Source: Oscillospiraceae bacterium (GTDB lineage: Bacteria > Bacillota > Clostridia > Oscillospirales > Oscillospiraceae). Taken from it: a stretch of DNA of 36,654 nt. The position numbers were made by a program, and so were the translations under genes. Location: contig SVMH01000019.1 of the NCBI GenBank assembly GCA_015067525.1, positions 1 through 36,654 of the forward strand, in the 5' to 3' direction. This document shows positions 17,021 to 23,977 of the stretch, one piece after another. The notes beneath the pieces were generated by a model. The model saw only the letters and a program-made list of their open reading frames with translations. It did not search any database and had not been told where the DNA came from. Every line of letters starts with the position of its first letter. Within the stretch, counting starts at the first letter, position 1.

Positions 17021-17077
17021 TTTAAGTAGTTCTTATTAAGTGTTAAGAATCTGCCAGTTTATCCAAATTCCGTTCCT

Positions 17078-17106
17078 ACTGTAGCAAAAATCACATACTC
17101 TGTCAA
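17078..17106 (-). promoter_or_regulatory. Predicted promoter of kup
   Basis: Minus-strand consensus TTGACA (17106-17101), 17-base spacer, TACAGT (17083-17078). Predicted start near 17071 gives a leader of about 125 bases. Confidence 0.75.
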
Positions 17107-17160
17107 TATGCCTTTTACGATCATTTGTCGTTAAAACATTCACAAATTTCCTCATTTTCC

Positions 17161-17189
17161 TTGTATTCCCCCCCATTTACTGGTATAAT
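17161..17189 (+). promoter_or_regulatory. Predicted promoter of the C69 peptidase gene
   Basis: TTGTAT (17161-17166), 17-base spacer, consensus TATAAT (17184-17189) preceded by TG (extended -10). The start codon is 33 bases downstream of the -10. Confidence 0.8.
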
Positions 17190-17222
17190 AATGTCAGAAC
17201 ATATGAGAGAGGATGTGGCTCT

Positions 17223-18431
17223 ATGTGCGATACGCTGGGAAGACTCCTGTCCGGCAGCGCAGTTTTTGCCAAAAACAGTGACCGAAGTCCCAATGAAATA
17301 CAGCTGACAGAATTCTATCCGGCCCGCAGCGGCCTGTCCGGCGAACTGGCCTGCACGTACATCACGGTTCCACAGGCCAGCGAAACCTACTCTGTCCTTC
17401 TCTCCCGCCCCGGGTGGATGTGGGGTGCGGAAATCGGCGTTAACGAATTTGGTCTGTGCATCGGCAACGAAGCCGTATTTACAAAAGGCGCTTACGGTAA
17501 AACCGGACTGACGGGTATGGATCTGCTGCGTTTGGCTTTGGAACGCTGTCGGAATGCTCAGGACGCCGTTTCACTGATCACCGAGCTCTTGCAGCAATAC
17601 GGTCAGGGCGGTAACTGCGGATACGACCACGATTTCTATTACGACAACGCTTTTTTGATTATGGATCGCACCGCGCTTTATGTGCTGGAGACCTGTGGTA
17701 AGGAGTGGGTCTGCAAGCAGTACTCATCGGTCAGCATCAGCAACCGTCTGTCCATTGGCGCTGACGGTGACAGATATAGCGGCGCCGTCTGCGATTTTTG
17801 CAAAAAGCACACTGAGCCCATTTACACTACTTTTTCCGGCTCCGGACATCGTAAGGCACAGACCGCGCGCTTTCTGGGCGCAGAGGAACCGCTGGCCGGC
17901 TGCATGGCTGCCTTGCGCAGTCACGATCACGGTGTGGCAGACCCGTTCGCCAAAGGCACAGTTTCCAGCGCCTGCATGCATTATGGCGGCATGATCGGTG
18001 ACCATACCACTGCCAGTATGGTAGTTTCTCTGGAGGCAAATCGTACAATCGTGTGGACCACCGGCAGCAGCGCGCCCTGCGTATCACTCTTTAAGCCGTG
18101 GCTGTTTGGCTGTGAAGCTGTTTTACCTGTCACCTCTTCCGGCAGCACGGATGGAGCAGCTTACTGGCTGGACGCAGAGCACTTCCGCCGCAGCCTGTTG
18201 GGCAAGCGCCTCCCCAAAGAGTTTTATACACAGCGCGACACGATCCAGCAGCGTTGGCTATTGCAGGCGGCGCAGACCTCCGCCACTGATTTCCCCGCTT
18301 TTTCCCGCACCTGTCTCGCCGAGGAGGCAGAATTCTTCCGCATATGGCGCAACCGCATCCTCCCCGGCAGCGCTTGCGGCGCTGGCTTCCGCAAGCGCTG
18401 GGAAAAGAAGAATCAGATTTTGTTTGGCTGA
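17223..18431 (+). CDS. C69-family/secernin-like N-terminal nucleophile peptidase
   Basis: A 402-residue hydrolase of the peptidase C69/secernin type. The protein begins MCDT; in this family Met removal exposes Cys2 as the N-terminal nucleophile, and the following AKNSDRSPNE segment and GWMWGAEIGVNEFGLCIGNEAVFT match the Ntn fold core. Homologues cleave dipeptides or act as acylases; the substrate cannot be read from sequence. No signal peptide, so cytoplasmic. The ATG at 17223 has an AGAGAGGATG ribosome binding site and a near-consensus promoter. Odd: after the TGA at 18429-18431 the same frame stays open for 45 more sense codons, ending at a TAA (18567-18569), before the terminator. Confidence 0.88.
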   Translation: MCDTLGRLLSGSAVFAKNSDRSPNEIQLTEFYPARSGLSGELACTYITVPQASETYSVLLSRPGWMWGAEIGVNEFGLCIGNEAVFTKGAYGKTGLTGMDLLRLALERCRNAQDAVSLITELLQQYGQGGNCGYDHDFYYDNAFLIMDRTALYVLETCGKEWVCKQYSSVSISNRLSIGADGDRYSGAVCDFCKKHTEPIYTTFSGSGHRKAQTARFLGAEEPLAGCMAALRSHDHGVADPFAKGTVSSACMHYGGMIGDHTTASMVVSLEANRTIVWTTGSSAPCVSLFKPWLFGCEAVLPVTSSGSTDGAAYWLDAEHFRRSLLGKRLPKEFYTQRDTIQQRWLLQAAQTSATDFPAFSRTCLAEEAEFFRIWRNRILPGSACGAGFRKRWEKKNQILFG

Positions 18432-18569
18432 TTCCCTTCACAGAGCAAATACGCAGCACCTGCACCGGAATCAGCAGTCGTCCGCGTGAAACCAACGGCG
18501 TACCGTAAGCCGTGGTATTCCAAGTATATTGAAGATCTACTTGAATCTTTCAATCCCAAGCAGCATTAA
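18432..18569 (+). other. In-frame open extension after the C69 gene stop
   Basis: Forty-five sense codons in the same frame as the C69 gene, directly after its TGA, ending with TAA. The predicted peptide ends in AYRKPWYSKYIEDLLESFN and a short NPKQH tail, which looks protein-like, with a charged helical character. There is no start codon with a ribosome binding site inside it. It may be a remnant of a longer C-terminus cut by a recent nonsense change, a decayed neighbour, or chance. Not recognised as any family. Confidence 0.35.
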
Positions 18570-18575
18570 ACGCAA

Positions 18576-18609
18576 AAAAGGCCTGAAATCTTACGATTTC
18601 AGGTCTTTT
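18576..18609. terminator. Terminator for tRNA-Ala (and for the C69 gene)
   Basis: Long stem (18576-18590 with 18595-18609, one G-U pair), loop TTAC, with A/T runs on both flanks. It starts immediately at the 3' end of tRNA-Ala on the minus strand and also closes the plus-strand C69 unit. Confidence 0.85.
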
Positions 18610-18685
<76 letters not shown>

Positions 18686-18716
18686 ATATGCTGTCGGTTT
18701 TGCTGCCGACTTGATT

Positions 18717-18745
18717 AGTATACCGTAATGCGAGTCAAATGTCAA
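18717..18745 (-). promoter_or_regulatory. Predicted promoter of tRNA-Ala
   Basis: Minus-strand consensus TTGACA (18745-18740), 17-base spacer, TATACT (18722-18717), about 32 bases upstream of the tRNA 5' end. Confidence 0.85.
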
Positions 18746-18779
18746 GCACAATTTTTTCGGATTCTGTATTTTTCTCAAA

Positions 18780-18812
18780 AAAGGAGGCCAATGCAGCGCA
18801 TTGGCCTCCTTT
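18780..18812 (-). terminator. Terminator of the AGCS symporter gene
   Basis: Fourteen-bp stem (18780-18793 with 18799-18812), followed on the minus strand by a run of T residues. Ends the symporter transcript. Confidence 0.85.
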
Positions 18813-18825
18813 CATTATATGTTGC

Positions 18826-20220
18826 TTACTTCTTCGCAGCTGCTTCTTTACAGGATGCCACCACGATGCCAGACAGCGCAATCAGCGCAATGGCGTTGGG
18901 GATCACCATCAGGTTATTGAACATATCGGTCAGTTCCCACACCAAGTCATTCTGCAGCAGCGTACCCAGGAAAATAAACACCAGCGCAATAACAGTATAG
19001 ACAGGAGCAAACTTCTTGCCGAAGAGGTAAGTTGCATTGATCTTACCAAACAGGTTCCAACTCAGAACCGTGGAGAATGCGAAGAAGAACAGGCAGATTG
19101 CCACGAACATGGGTCCAACCTGCTCGCCAAACACGGAGCCAAAAGCAGTCTGCGCGAGGTTGTTCTTATTCAGGATCTCAGTCACCGCACCGGTATAACC
19201 ACCAGCCAGAGGGCCATCAGCGGTATACAGGGTAGAGATGACCACCAGAGCATTCAGAGTCAGCACCACGAAGGTGTCGATAAACACACCGATCATGGCC
19301 ACAACGCCCTGGTCATGGGGATGAGCCACGTTAGCCTGAGCATGTGCGTGAGGCGTAGAACCCATACCAGCCTCGTTGGAGAACAGGCCGCGCTTGGCAC
19401 CCTGGCTCAGGGCGATTTTCAAGGCTGCGCCGGCACCACCGCCGATGATGGCACTGGGAGTAAATGCATACTTGAAGATCATACCGAAGGTGGCGGGGAT
19501 GTACTGGATGCGGGCTACAAGAATGATCAGACCACCCAGCAGGAAAATACCGGCCATGACGGGCACGATCTTCTCGGTAACGGAAGCCAGACGCTGCACG
19601 CCGCCCAGGAAGATGATACCGCAGATCACAACCAGAATCACACCGACGATCCAGGAAGGAATGCCGAAAGCAGTCTCAAAGGAAGAACCGATGGAGTTGG
19701 ACTGGACCATACTGCCCATGAAACCCAGGGCCATCATACACGCAACAGCAAAGAAGCCCGCCAGGAACTTACCGAAGGGGCCCTTGAAGGCAGTAGTGAT
19801 ATAGTACACGGGACCGCCGTGGATGGTGCCGTCTTCGTCCACTTTGCGGGTCTTCAGGGCCAGGGTTGCTTCTGCGTAGATGGTGGCCATGCCGAAGAAA
19901 GCGATGACCCACATCCAGAAGATGGCGCCGGGGCCGCCCACCAGAATAGCGCCGCAGGCGCCAACGATGTTGCCGGTGCCGACCTGAGCGGAGATGGCAG
20001 TGGCCAGCGCCTGGAAAGAGGTCATACCGCTCTTCTGCTTACCGCCGCGCAGGGACAGGTTACCGAACACCTTCTTCATACCCTCGCCAAAACAGCGGAT
20101 CTGCACAAAACGTGTACGGATCGTAAAGATCAGACCGGTACCGATCAGCAGAAAGATCAAGATATAGTCCGAGAGGTACGCGTTGATCGTTGCAACGACT
20201 TTTAAGATTGCAGCTTCCAT
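18826..20220 (-). CDS. Sodium:alanine/glycine symporter (AGCS family)
   Basis: Membrane transporter of the AGCS family, 464 residues with about ten to eleven helices. Diagnostic segments are SFQALATAISAQVGTGNIVG (about 73-92) and GLFSNEAGMGSTPHAHAQA, both conserved in sodium-coupled alanine/glycine carriers. Substrate preference for glycine is supported by the glycine riboswitch directly upstream. The ATG at 20220 has GGAGGA about 11 bases upstream; an in-frame TTG six codons earlier would overlap that ribosome binding site and is rejected. The gene is monocistronic: promoter 20460-20488, riboswitch and terminator in the leader, and its own terminator at 18780-18812. Confidence 0.95.
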   Translation of the reverse strand: MEAAILKVVATINAYLSDYILIFLLIGTGLIFTIRTRFVQIRCFGEGMKKVFGNLSLRGGKQKSGMTSFQALATAISAQVGTGNIVGACGAILVGGPGAIFWMWVIAFFGMATIYAEATLALKTRKVDEDGTIHGGPVYYITTAFKGPFGKFLAGFFAVACMMALGFMGSMVQSNSIGSSFETAFGIPSWIVGVILVVICGIIFLGGVQRLASVTEKIVPVMAGIFLLGGLIILVARIQYIPATFGMIFKYAFTPSAIIGGGAGAALKIALSQGAKRGLFSNEAGMGSTPHAHAQANVAHPHDQGVVAMIGVFIDTFVVLTLNALVVISTLYTADGPLAGGYTGAVTEILNKNNLAQTAFGSVFGEQVGPMFVAICLFFFAFSTVLSWNLFGKINATYLFGKKFAPVYTVIALVFIFLGTLLQNDLVWELTDMFNNLMVIPNAIALIALSGIVVASCKEAAAKK

Positions 20221-20245
20221 GATTTTCTTTTCCTCCAAAAATTAA

Positions 20246-20272
20246 AGAGTTGCTGACTGAAACAGCAACTCT
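20246..20272 (-). terminator. Riboswitch-controlled terminator
   Basis: Perfect 10-bp stem (20272-20263 with 20255-20246 on the minus strand) followed by TTTAATTTTT, placed between the glycine aptamer and the symporter ribosome binding site. Its 5' arm overlaps the sequence complementary to aptamer strand P1. Confidence 0.85.
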
Positions 20273-20284
20273 GGAGCCAAACAG

Positions 20285-20396
20285 TGTTCACTGTCTGCCC
20301 GCGCAGAACAATGAACAGCTCTGTCCTTTTGCCTGAGAGATTCGACCTTGCGGCCTTGCACCTTCGGCACCCAACTCAATGGGCTTCTCCAGAGTC
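20285..20396 (-). promoter_or_regulatory. Glycine riboswitch (single aptamer plus ghost-aptamer hairpin)
   Basis: On the minus strand the aptamer (20396-20319) contains the conserved glycine core: CTCTGGAGA, GTGCCGAAGGTGCAAG, and CGAATCTCTCAGGCAAAAGG followed by ACAGAG, with P1 formed by CTCTG/CAGAG. Only one full aptamer is present. It is followed by a bipartite hairpin (TGTTCA/TGAACA and TCTGC/GCAGA, 20317-20285) at the place where singlet type-1 glycine riboswitches have a ghost aptamer. It controls the AGCS symporter through the terminator at 20246-20272. Confidence 0.93.
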
Positions 20397-20459
20397 CCCT
20401 CCCTGCTCAGTCTCTTGCGATCCTGCACAGTTCAAAGGGCCTATTCAGTTGACGAAGCT

Positions 20460-20488
20460 ATCCTAACACGGAATTTTCCATATTGCAA
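20460..20488 (-). promoter_or_regulatory. Predicted promoter of the riboswitch-symporter transcript
   Basis: Minus-strand TTGCAA (20488-20483), 17-base spacer, TAGGAT (20465-20460) preceded by TG (extended -10). Confidence 0.65.
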
Positions 20489-20535
20489 CCCCTTTTTCGA
20501 TGATTTTTTTGCAGGTTAAGAAAATAACCTTTCTG

Positions 20536-20564
20536 TTGACAATATCGTAATACGATGTTATGCT
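20536..20564 (+). promoter_or_regulatory. Predicted promoter of the PadR-DUF2812 operon
   Basis: Consensus TTGACA (20536-20541), 17-base spacer, TATGCT (20559-20564) with TG extended -10. The spacer holds a perfect palindrome, as expected for a repressed promoter. Confidence 0.8.
20544..20556. promoter_or_regulatory. Putative PadR operator 1
   Basis: Perfect inverted repeat ATCGTA-A-TACGAT lying between the -35 and -10 boxes of the operon promoter. Bound repressor here would block RNA polymerase. Confidence 0.6.
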
Positions 20565-20575
20565 GAAAGCAGGAT

Positions 20576-20592
20576 ATATCGTTAAACGATAT
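20576..20592. promoter_or_regulatory. Putative PadR operator 2
   Basis: Perfect 17-base palindrome ATATCGTTAAACGATAT just downstream of the predicted transcription start. It shares the ATCGT/ACGAT half-sites with operator 1, centres 34 bases apart. Confidence 0.6.
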
Positions 20593-20617
20593 TCATCTCG
20601 AAAAGGAGTGATTCGGC

Positions 20618-20941
20618 ATGCCCCGCAAAGCTTTTGACACGCTGTCCGAGCCCATGTTCTATGTGCTGATGGCGCTGCGCCGTCGTACGCTGTGCGGTGT
20701 GGAGATCGTGGATTGGATCGGCGCCAAAACCAATACACGCGTGGTGCTGGGCCCCGGCACGCTGTACACCATTCTGGCCAAGCTGACGGAGGAAGATATG
20801 ATCCGCGAGATCAGCGCAGAGGGCCGCCGCCGCAATTATCAGCTCACCGACAAGGGTCATCAGATGTACGAAGCCGAATGTGACCGTCTGCGCCGGTGTG
20901 TGGCAGATCTGGAGGCAGAGGAAAGGAGCGACGGTACATGA
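20618..20941 (+). CDS. PadR-family transcriptional regulator
   Basis: A 107-residue winged-helix repressor of the short PadR subfamily. Helix and wing signatures are visible: FYVLMALRRRTLCGVEIVDWI, the GPGTLYTILAKLTEEDMI recognition region (about 45-62) and the wing EGRRRNYQLTDKG. The ATG at 20618 has an AAAAGGAGTG ribosome binding site. It overlaps the next gene by ATGA, so it is the first gene of a four-gene operon with three DUF2812 membrane proteins. Two palindromes around the promoter suggest that it represses its own operon. PadR-DUF2812 pairing recurs in Firmicutes; the inducing signal here is unknown. Confidence 0.93.
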   Translation: MPRKAFDTLSEPMFYVLMALRRRTLCGVEIVDWIGAKTNTRVVLGPGTLYTILAKLTEEDMIREISAEGRRRNYQLTDKGHQMYEAECDRLRRCVADLEAEERSDGT

Positions 20942-21618
20942 GAAAGTCTGTTTGGAAGCTGGCACCTTACGAATGTTTTGAAGTGGATGCCATCGCCGGA
21001 TGGCTGGATGAGATGAGCCAAAAGGGGCTGCAATTTCGCACCAAGTTCGGTCCTGTCTGCACCTTTGAGCGGTCTCCCTCCCCTGCCCGCTACCGCGTGG
21101 ACCCCCGCCGCAGCGAGTTCGACCCCACGGAGGAAGAGCGCGCGGAAACTTACCGTCACTTCGGCTGGGAGTTCTGCAGCTACTATACCCGGTACGCAGA
21201 GGTTTACCGCGCCGAAGACCCCAGCGCCCCGGAGCTGCATACCGATAGCGATCTGCTGGACGGTCTGGTAAAACGCACCATCCGTAATCGGCTGTTGCTG
21301 TGCCTGCTCTTGGGCATTAACCTTTGGTGGTTCATCCTTCGAGACATCCCGGATGTGTTTGTCTGGTATGCGGAGAGCTTTGAAGCCATATATCTATCTC
21401 TGTTGCTGGCGCAAACAACATTCACGCTGGCTGTGATTCTGACGATCGGTCAAACTCTCGTCGCATGGCTCAAATATAGAAAACAAGGCAGAATCGCAAT
21501 ACATACCGCCCAGCGGGCAAGGCGGTGGATCTTCTGGCGTGGCCTGTGGCTCGGCCTAGTCGTTCTGTTTGTCGTCACCTATCTTTGGGCTTTGTTGACC
21601 TATATCACCAGTTCCTGA
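20938..21618 (+). CDS. DUF2812 domain membrane protein, short paralogue
   Basis: A 226-residue protein. Residues 1 to about 110 form the DUF2812 domain (AIAGWLDEMSQKGLQF, HFGWEFCSYY, then VYRAEDPSAPELHTD). Three hydrophobic segments follow (about 121-137, 151-173 and 202-222), with a basic stretch between the second and third. It lacks the extra C-terminal domain of the next two paralogues. The ATG at 20938 overlaps the padR stop by ATGA. Function unknown; DUF2812 proteins are usually found next to PadR regulators, which fits here. Confidence 0.85.
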   Translation: MRKSVWKLAPYECFEVDAIAGWLDEMSQKGLQFRTKFGPVCTFERSPSPARYRVDPRRSEFDPTEEERAETYRHFGWEFCSYYTRYAEVYRAEDPSAPELHTDSDLLDGLVKRTIRNRLLLCLLLGINLWWFILRDIPDVFVWYAESFEAIYLSLLLAQTTFTLAVILTIGQTLVAWLKYRKQGRIAIHTAQRARRWIFWRGLWLGLVVLFVVTYLWALLTYITSS

Positions 21619-21633
21619 TCAGGAGGTGTTTGT

Positions 21634-22740
21634 ATGGCAACCATATCCCGAATTCTCCCCTATCAGCCCTGGGAGATCGATGCCGTTGAGGGTTGGCTGG
21701 ACGACATGGCCAGTCAGGGGCTGATCTTCACCCATTACAGCGGCGGCTACTACTATTTCCGCGAAGACGAGCCGCAGACTCTGCGCCACCGCTTTGACGT
21801 ACACGAGCGGCTCGCCGACCACGACAAGCGGCACGAGGAATATCGCGACTTCGGCTGGGAGCACATCTGCTATGTGGATGCCCGCACCGATATCTACCGC
21901 GCCGCGCGGGAAGACGCGGTGGAACTGAACACCGACGAAGAGACGCTGCGCAGCGTGATGGAAAAATCCCAGCGCAGACTGCGCAACACGCTGATCTTCG
22001 GCGAATTTCTCTGCATTGCCACGGTGGTTTTTCTGGTGGCTTCCATCTGTCGCTTTGGCTTTTTCCGTCAGCTCCTGACAAAAAGTCTCTGGGATCTTCT
22101 GCCGATCCCGCTGTGGTGGTTTCTCGTTATCTTTGGCGACATTCGGCTGTGGCGCTCTTATCGGGAGATGAAGAGCCGCTCTTTGCTGGAACGCACCTAT
22201 CACACCCGCGAGCGGGAAGCGCAACGGCGACGGGAAATGCGGACAGACACCGTCGTCCGTCTGCTGCTGCTTCCGATCCTGCTGGTCCCCCTCCTTGTGG
22301 ACGACTATGACCTGCGGGAACACATGGAGATCGCCGACACCGGCTATGAGCGTTACAGTATACAGCAGTTCCTGCCGGAAGCCGTCATTGGTACAGGCAA
22401 CGACTACGCCATGCTCTATCCCCACGCACTGAGCGACGAGTATTATTTCCCCCAGCAGACCGCCACCGGCAGAAATTATTACGTCAGCATTTACGAGGTG
22501 CGCGGCGCGTGGCTGGCCCGTTGCTACGCCCAAGAGCAAGCGCACGTTGCTGATGCAGAAGTGGTGGAAGTGGCAAATCACGAAAGTGCATGGTTCTACC
22601 GCGGCACACCTATCAGCAAGCGGCACTATCTGGATACACCGGACACCCAGAACCTGATCCTGCTGCAGGGCAGTCTTGTGGTGGAGATCGAATACACCGG
22701 CCCGGCCGACCTGAAAGCGGCAGCGCTGGCCACCAAATAA
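21634..22740 (+). CDS. DUF2812 membrane protein with extra C-terminal domain, paralogue 2
   Basis: A 368-residue protein. The DUF2812 domain occupies residues 1-115 (WEIDAVEGWLDDMASQGL, RDFGWEHICY, DIYRAAREDAVELNTDEE). Three membrane segments follow at about 119-141, 155-173 and 206-223, separated by the basic stretch RTYHTREREAQRRRE. The remaining 145 residues form a hydrophilic domain that should lie outside the cell. It contains YEVRGAWLARCYAQEQ and VVEIEYTGPADLKAAALA and recurs in the next paralogue but not in the first. No signal peptide or enzymatic motif was recognised. The start has an AGGAGGTG ribosome binding site and follows the first paralogue by 15 bases. Confidence 0.85.
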   Translation: MATISRILPYQPWEIDAVEGWLDDMASQGLIFTHYSGGYYYFREDEPQTLRHRFDVHERLADHDKRHEEYRDFGWEHICYVDARTDIYRAAREDAVELNTDEETLRSVMEKSQRRLRNTLIFGEFLCIATVVFLVASICRFGFFRQLLTKSLWDLLPIPLWWFLVIFGDIRLWRSYREMKSRSLLERTYHTREREAQRRREMRTDTVVRLLLLPILLVPLLVDDYDLREHMEIADTGYERYSIQQFLPEAVIGTGNDYAMLYPHALSDEYYFPQQTATGRNYYVSIYEVRGAWLARCYAQEQAHVADAEVVEVANHESAWFYRGTPISKRHYLDTPDTQNLILLQGSLVVEIEYTGPADLKAAALATK

Positions 22741-22769
22741 ACCAACCGTTCGACAGATGGGAGGTCACC

Positions 22770-23888
22770 ATGAAAACTTTGAAACGCGCATGTCCCTACT
22801 CTCTGTGGGAGATCGACGCCATTGAGGGCTGGCTGGACGACATGGCAACGCGGGGCTATCTGCTGCAGGAGCACAAAGGCGGCCAATTCGTCTTTTGCAA
22901 AACGGAGCCCCAAAACGCGCGGCACCGCATCGACGTGCTGGAAGATCAGTATGCCAACACCAAAGTACGGCGGGAGGAATACCGCGATTTCGGTTGGGAG
23001 CATGTCACCGACTTCTCGGAGCATCTGGATATCTACCGTGCGGCACGGGAAGATGCTGTGGAGCTGAACACCGACGAAGAGCATCTTCGTCTGGCGCTGA
23101 AAAAAGCGCAGCGGCGCAACTGGGCCATCTATCTTTTCCTCTGCCTTCTCTGCGCAGTCCCCATCGTCTGGATGGTGGTAATGTACGTTCAGCACGGCAT
23201 CTATTACTCACTTCTCACACGGCCTCTGGTCAAATTGTTCTCCCTGCCGCTTTTGTTCGTCTATATCGCTTTTGTCTTTTTCGCAGAATACCGCGCCTAC
23301 CGCCAGCTCAAGCGACGGACGCTTCTGGAGCGCACCCACCATACCCGCCAGCGGGAAAAGGCCGGATACCGCACCAAGCGTTGGACGGTCGCGCTGCATC
23401 TGCTGTTCTACTTGTCGCTGTTTCTCGCGCCGTTCTCTTCCCAGTTCGGCATAGGCGAACCCATGGATGTGCCCGAGGACGCATACCGAGTTTACAGCGC
23501 GCCGGAACTCATGCCCGAAGGCGGTTCCGACGACGCATTGGACGGCGTAATTCACTATCACCACGGCTTGAGTGAAGAATACACATGGTCACAACGCGGC
23601 GACACCCGTTACGTGCACAGCTATCAGGTCACCGTTTACGAAGCGCGCTGGGACTGGCTGGCACGGCGCTACGCCGAAGAACAGGCGCGTCTTTCCGGCG
23701 CCGAAACACTGCATATCCCCGGCCATGAGGGCGCATGGTTTTATGAGGGTGTACCGCCCATGTTCATCTATCAGGATTACCGGCCTGCCGACAAGCAGAA
23801 TGTGGTACTTCTTGACGGCAACCGCGTGGTGGAGATCCGTTACGAGGGCGATGCCGACCTGAAGGCGGCAGCGCTGGCCATGAACTGA
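22770..23888 (+). CDS. DUF2812 membrane protein with extra C-terminal domain, paralogue 3
   Basis: A 372-residue paralogue of the preceding gene with the same plan: DUF2812 domain (WEIDAIEGWLDDMATRGYL, RDFGWEHVTDF, DIYRAAREDAVELNTDEE), three membrane segments (about 117-140, 152-170 and 205-222) and an extracytoplasmic C-terminal domain ending VVEIRYEGDADLKAAALAMN. The two C-terminal domains share a WLARRYAEEQA-like core, a HEGAWFY segment and the DLKAAALA end, but differ in between. The ATG at 22770 has a GGGAGGT ribosome binding site 29 bases after paralogue 2. Last gene of the operon, followed by a terminator. Confidence 0.85.
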   Translation: MKTLKRACPYSLWEIDAIEGWLDDMATRGYLLQEHKGGQFVFCKTEPQNARHRIDVLEDQYANTKVRREEYRDFGWEHVTDFSEHLDIYRAAREDAVELNTDEEHLRLALKKAQRRNWAIYLFLCLLCAVPIVWMVVMYVQHGIYYSLLTRPLVKLFSLPLLFVYIAFVFFAEYRAYRQLKRRTLLERTHHTRQREKAGYRTKRWTVALHLLFYLSLFLAPFSSQFGIGEPMDVPEDAYRVYSAPELMPEGGSDDALDGVIHYHHGLSEEYTWSQRGDTRYVHSYQVTVYEARWDWLARRYAEEQARLSGAETLHIPGHEGAWFYEGVPPMFIYQDYRPADKQNVVLLDGNRVVEIRYEGDADLKAAALAMN

Positions 23889-23889
23889 C

Positions 23890-23915
23890 AAGAGACCCGC
23901 TTTTGCGGGTCTCTT
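23890..23915 (+). terminator. Terminator of the PadR-DUF2812 operon
   Basis: Eleven-bp stem (23890-23900 with 23905-23915) with TTTT loop, right after the third DUF2812 gene. Confidence 0.8.
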
Positions 23916-23919
23916 CCTG

Positions 23920-23948
23920 TTTACTTTTCCGGCCGCATCATGTATGAT
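23920..23948 (+). promoter_or_regulatory. Predicted promoter of the rhomboid gene
   Basis: TTTACT (23920-23925), 17-base spacer, TATGAT (23943-23948); start codon 30 bases downstream. Confidence 0.5.
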
Positions 23949-23977
23949 ATTAAAAAATACGAAATGAGGCTGACATT

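Noticed and set aside
16947-17077. c-di-AMP (ydaO) riboswitch in the kup leader
   Set aside because: The characteristic GGGGNNAAUC-type and CCGACAGCUAAC-type cores were not found together; only a short CGACAG stretch resembles it.
18429-18431. UGA as a selenocysteine codon in the C69 gene
   Set aside because: No SECIS-like hairpin is seen directly after it, and the Ntn nucleophile is Cys2; a plain stop is more likely.
20400-20460. Second full glycine aptamer 5' of the riboswitch
   Set aside because: The conserved CCGAAGG and CAGGCAAAAGG cores occur only once; the extra structure lies 3' of the aptamer as a ghost hairpin.
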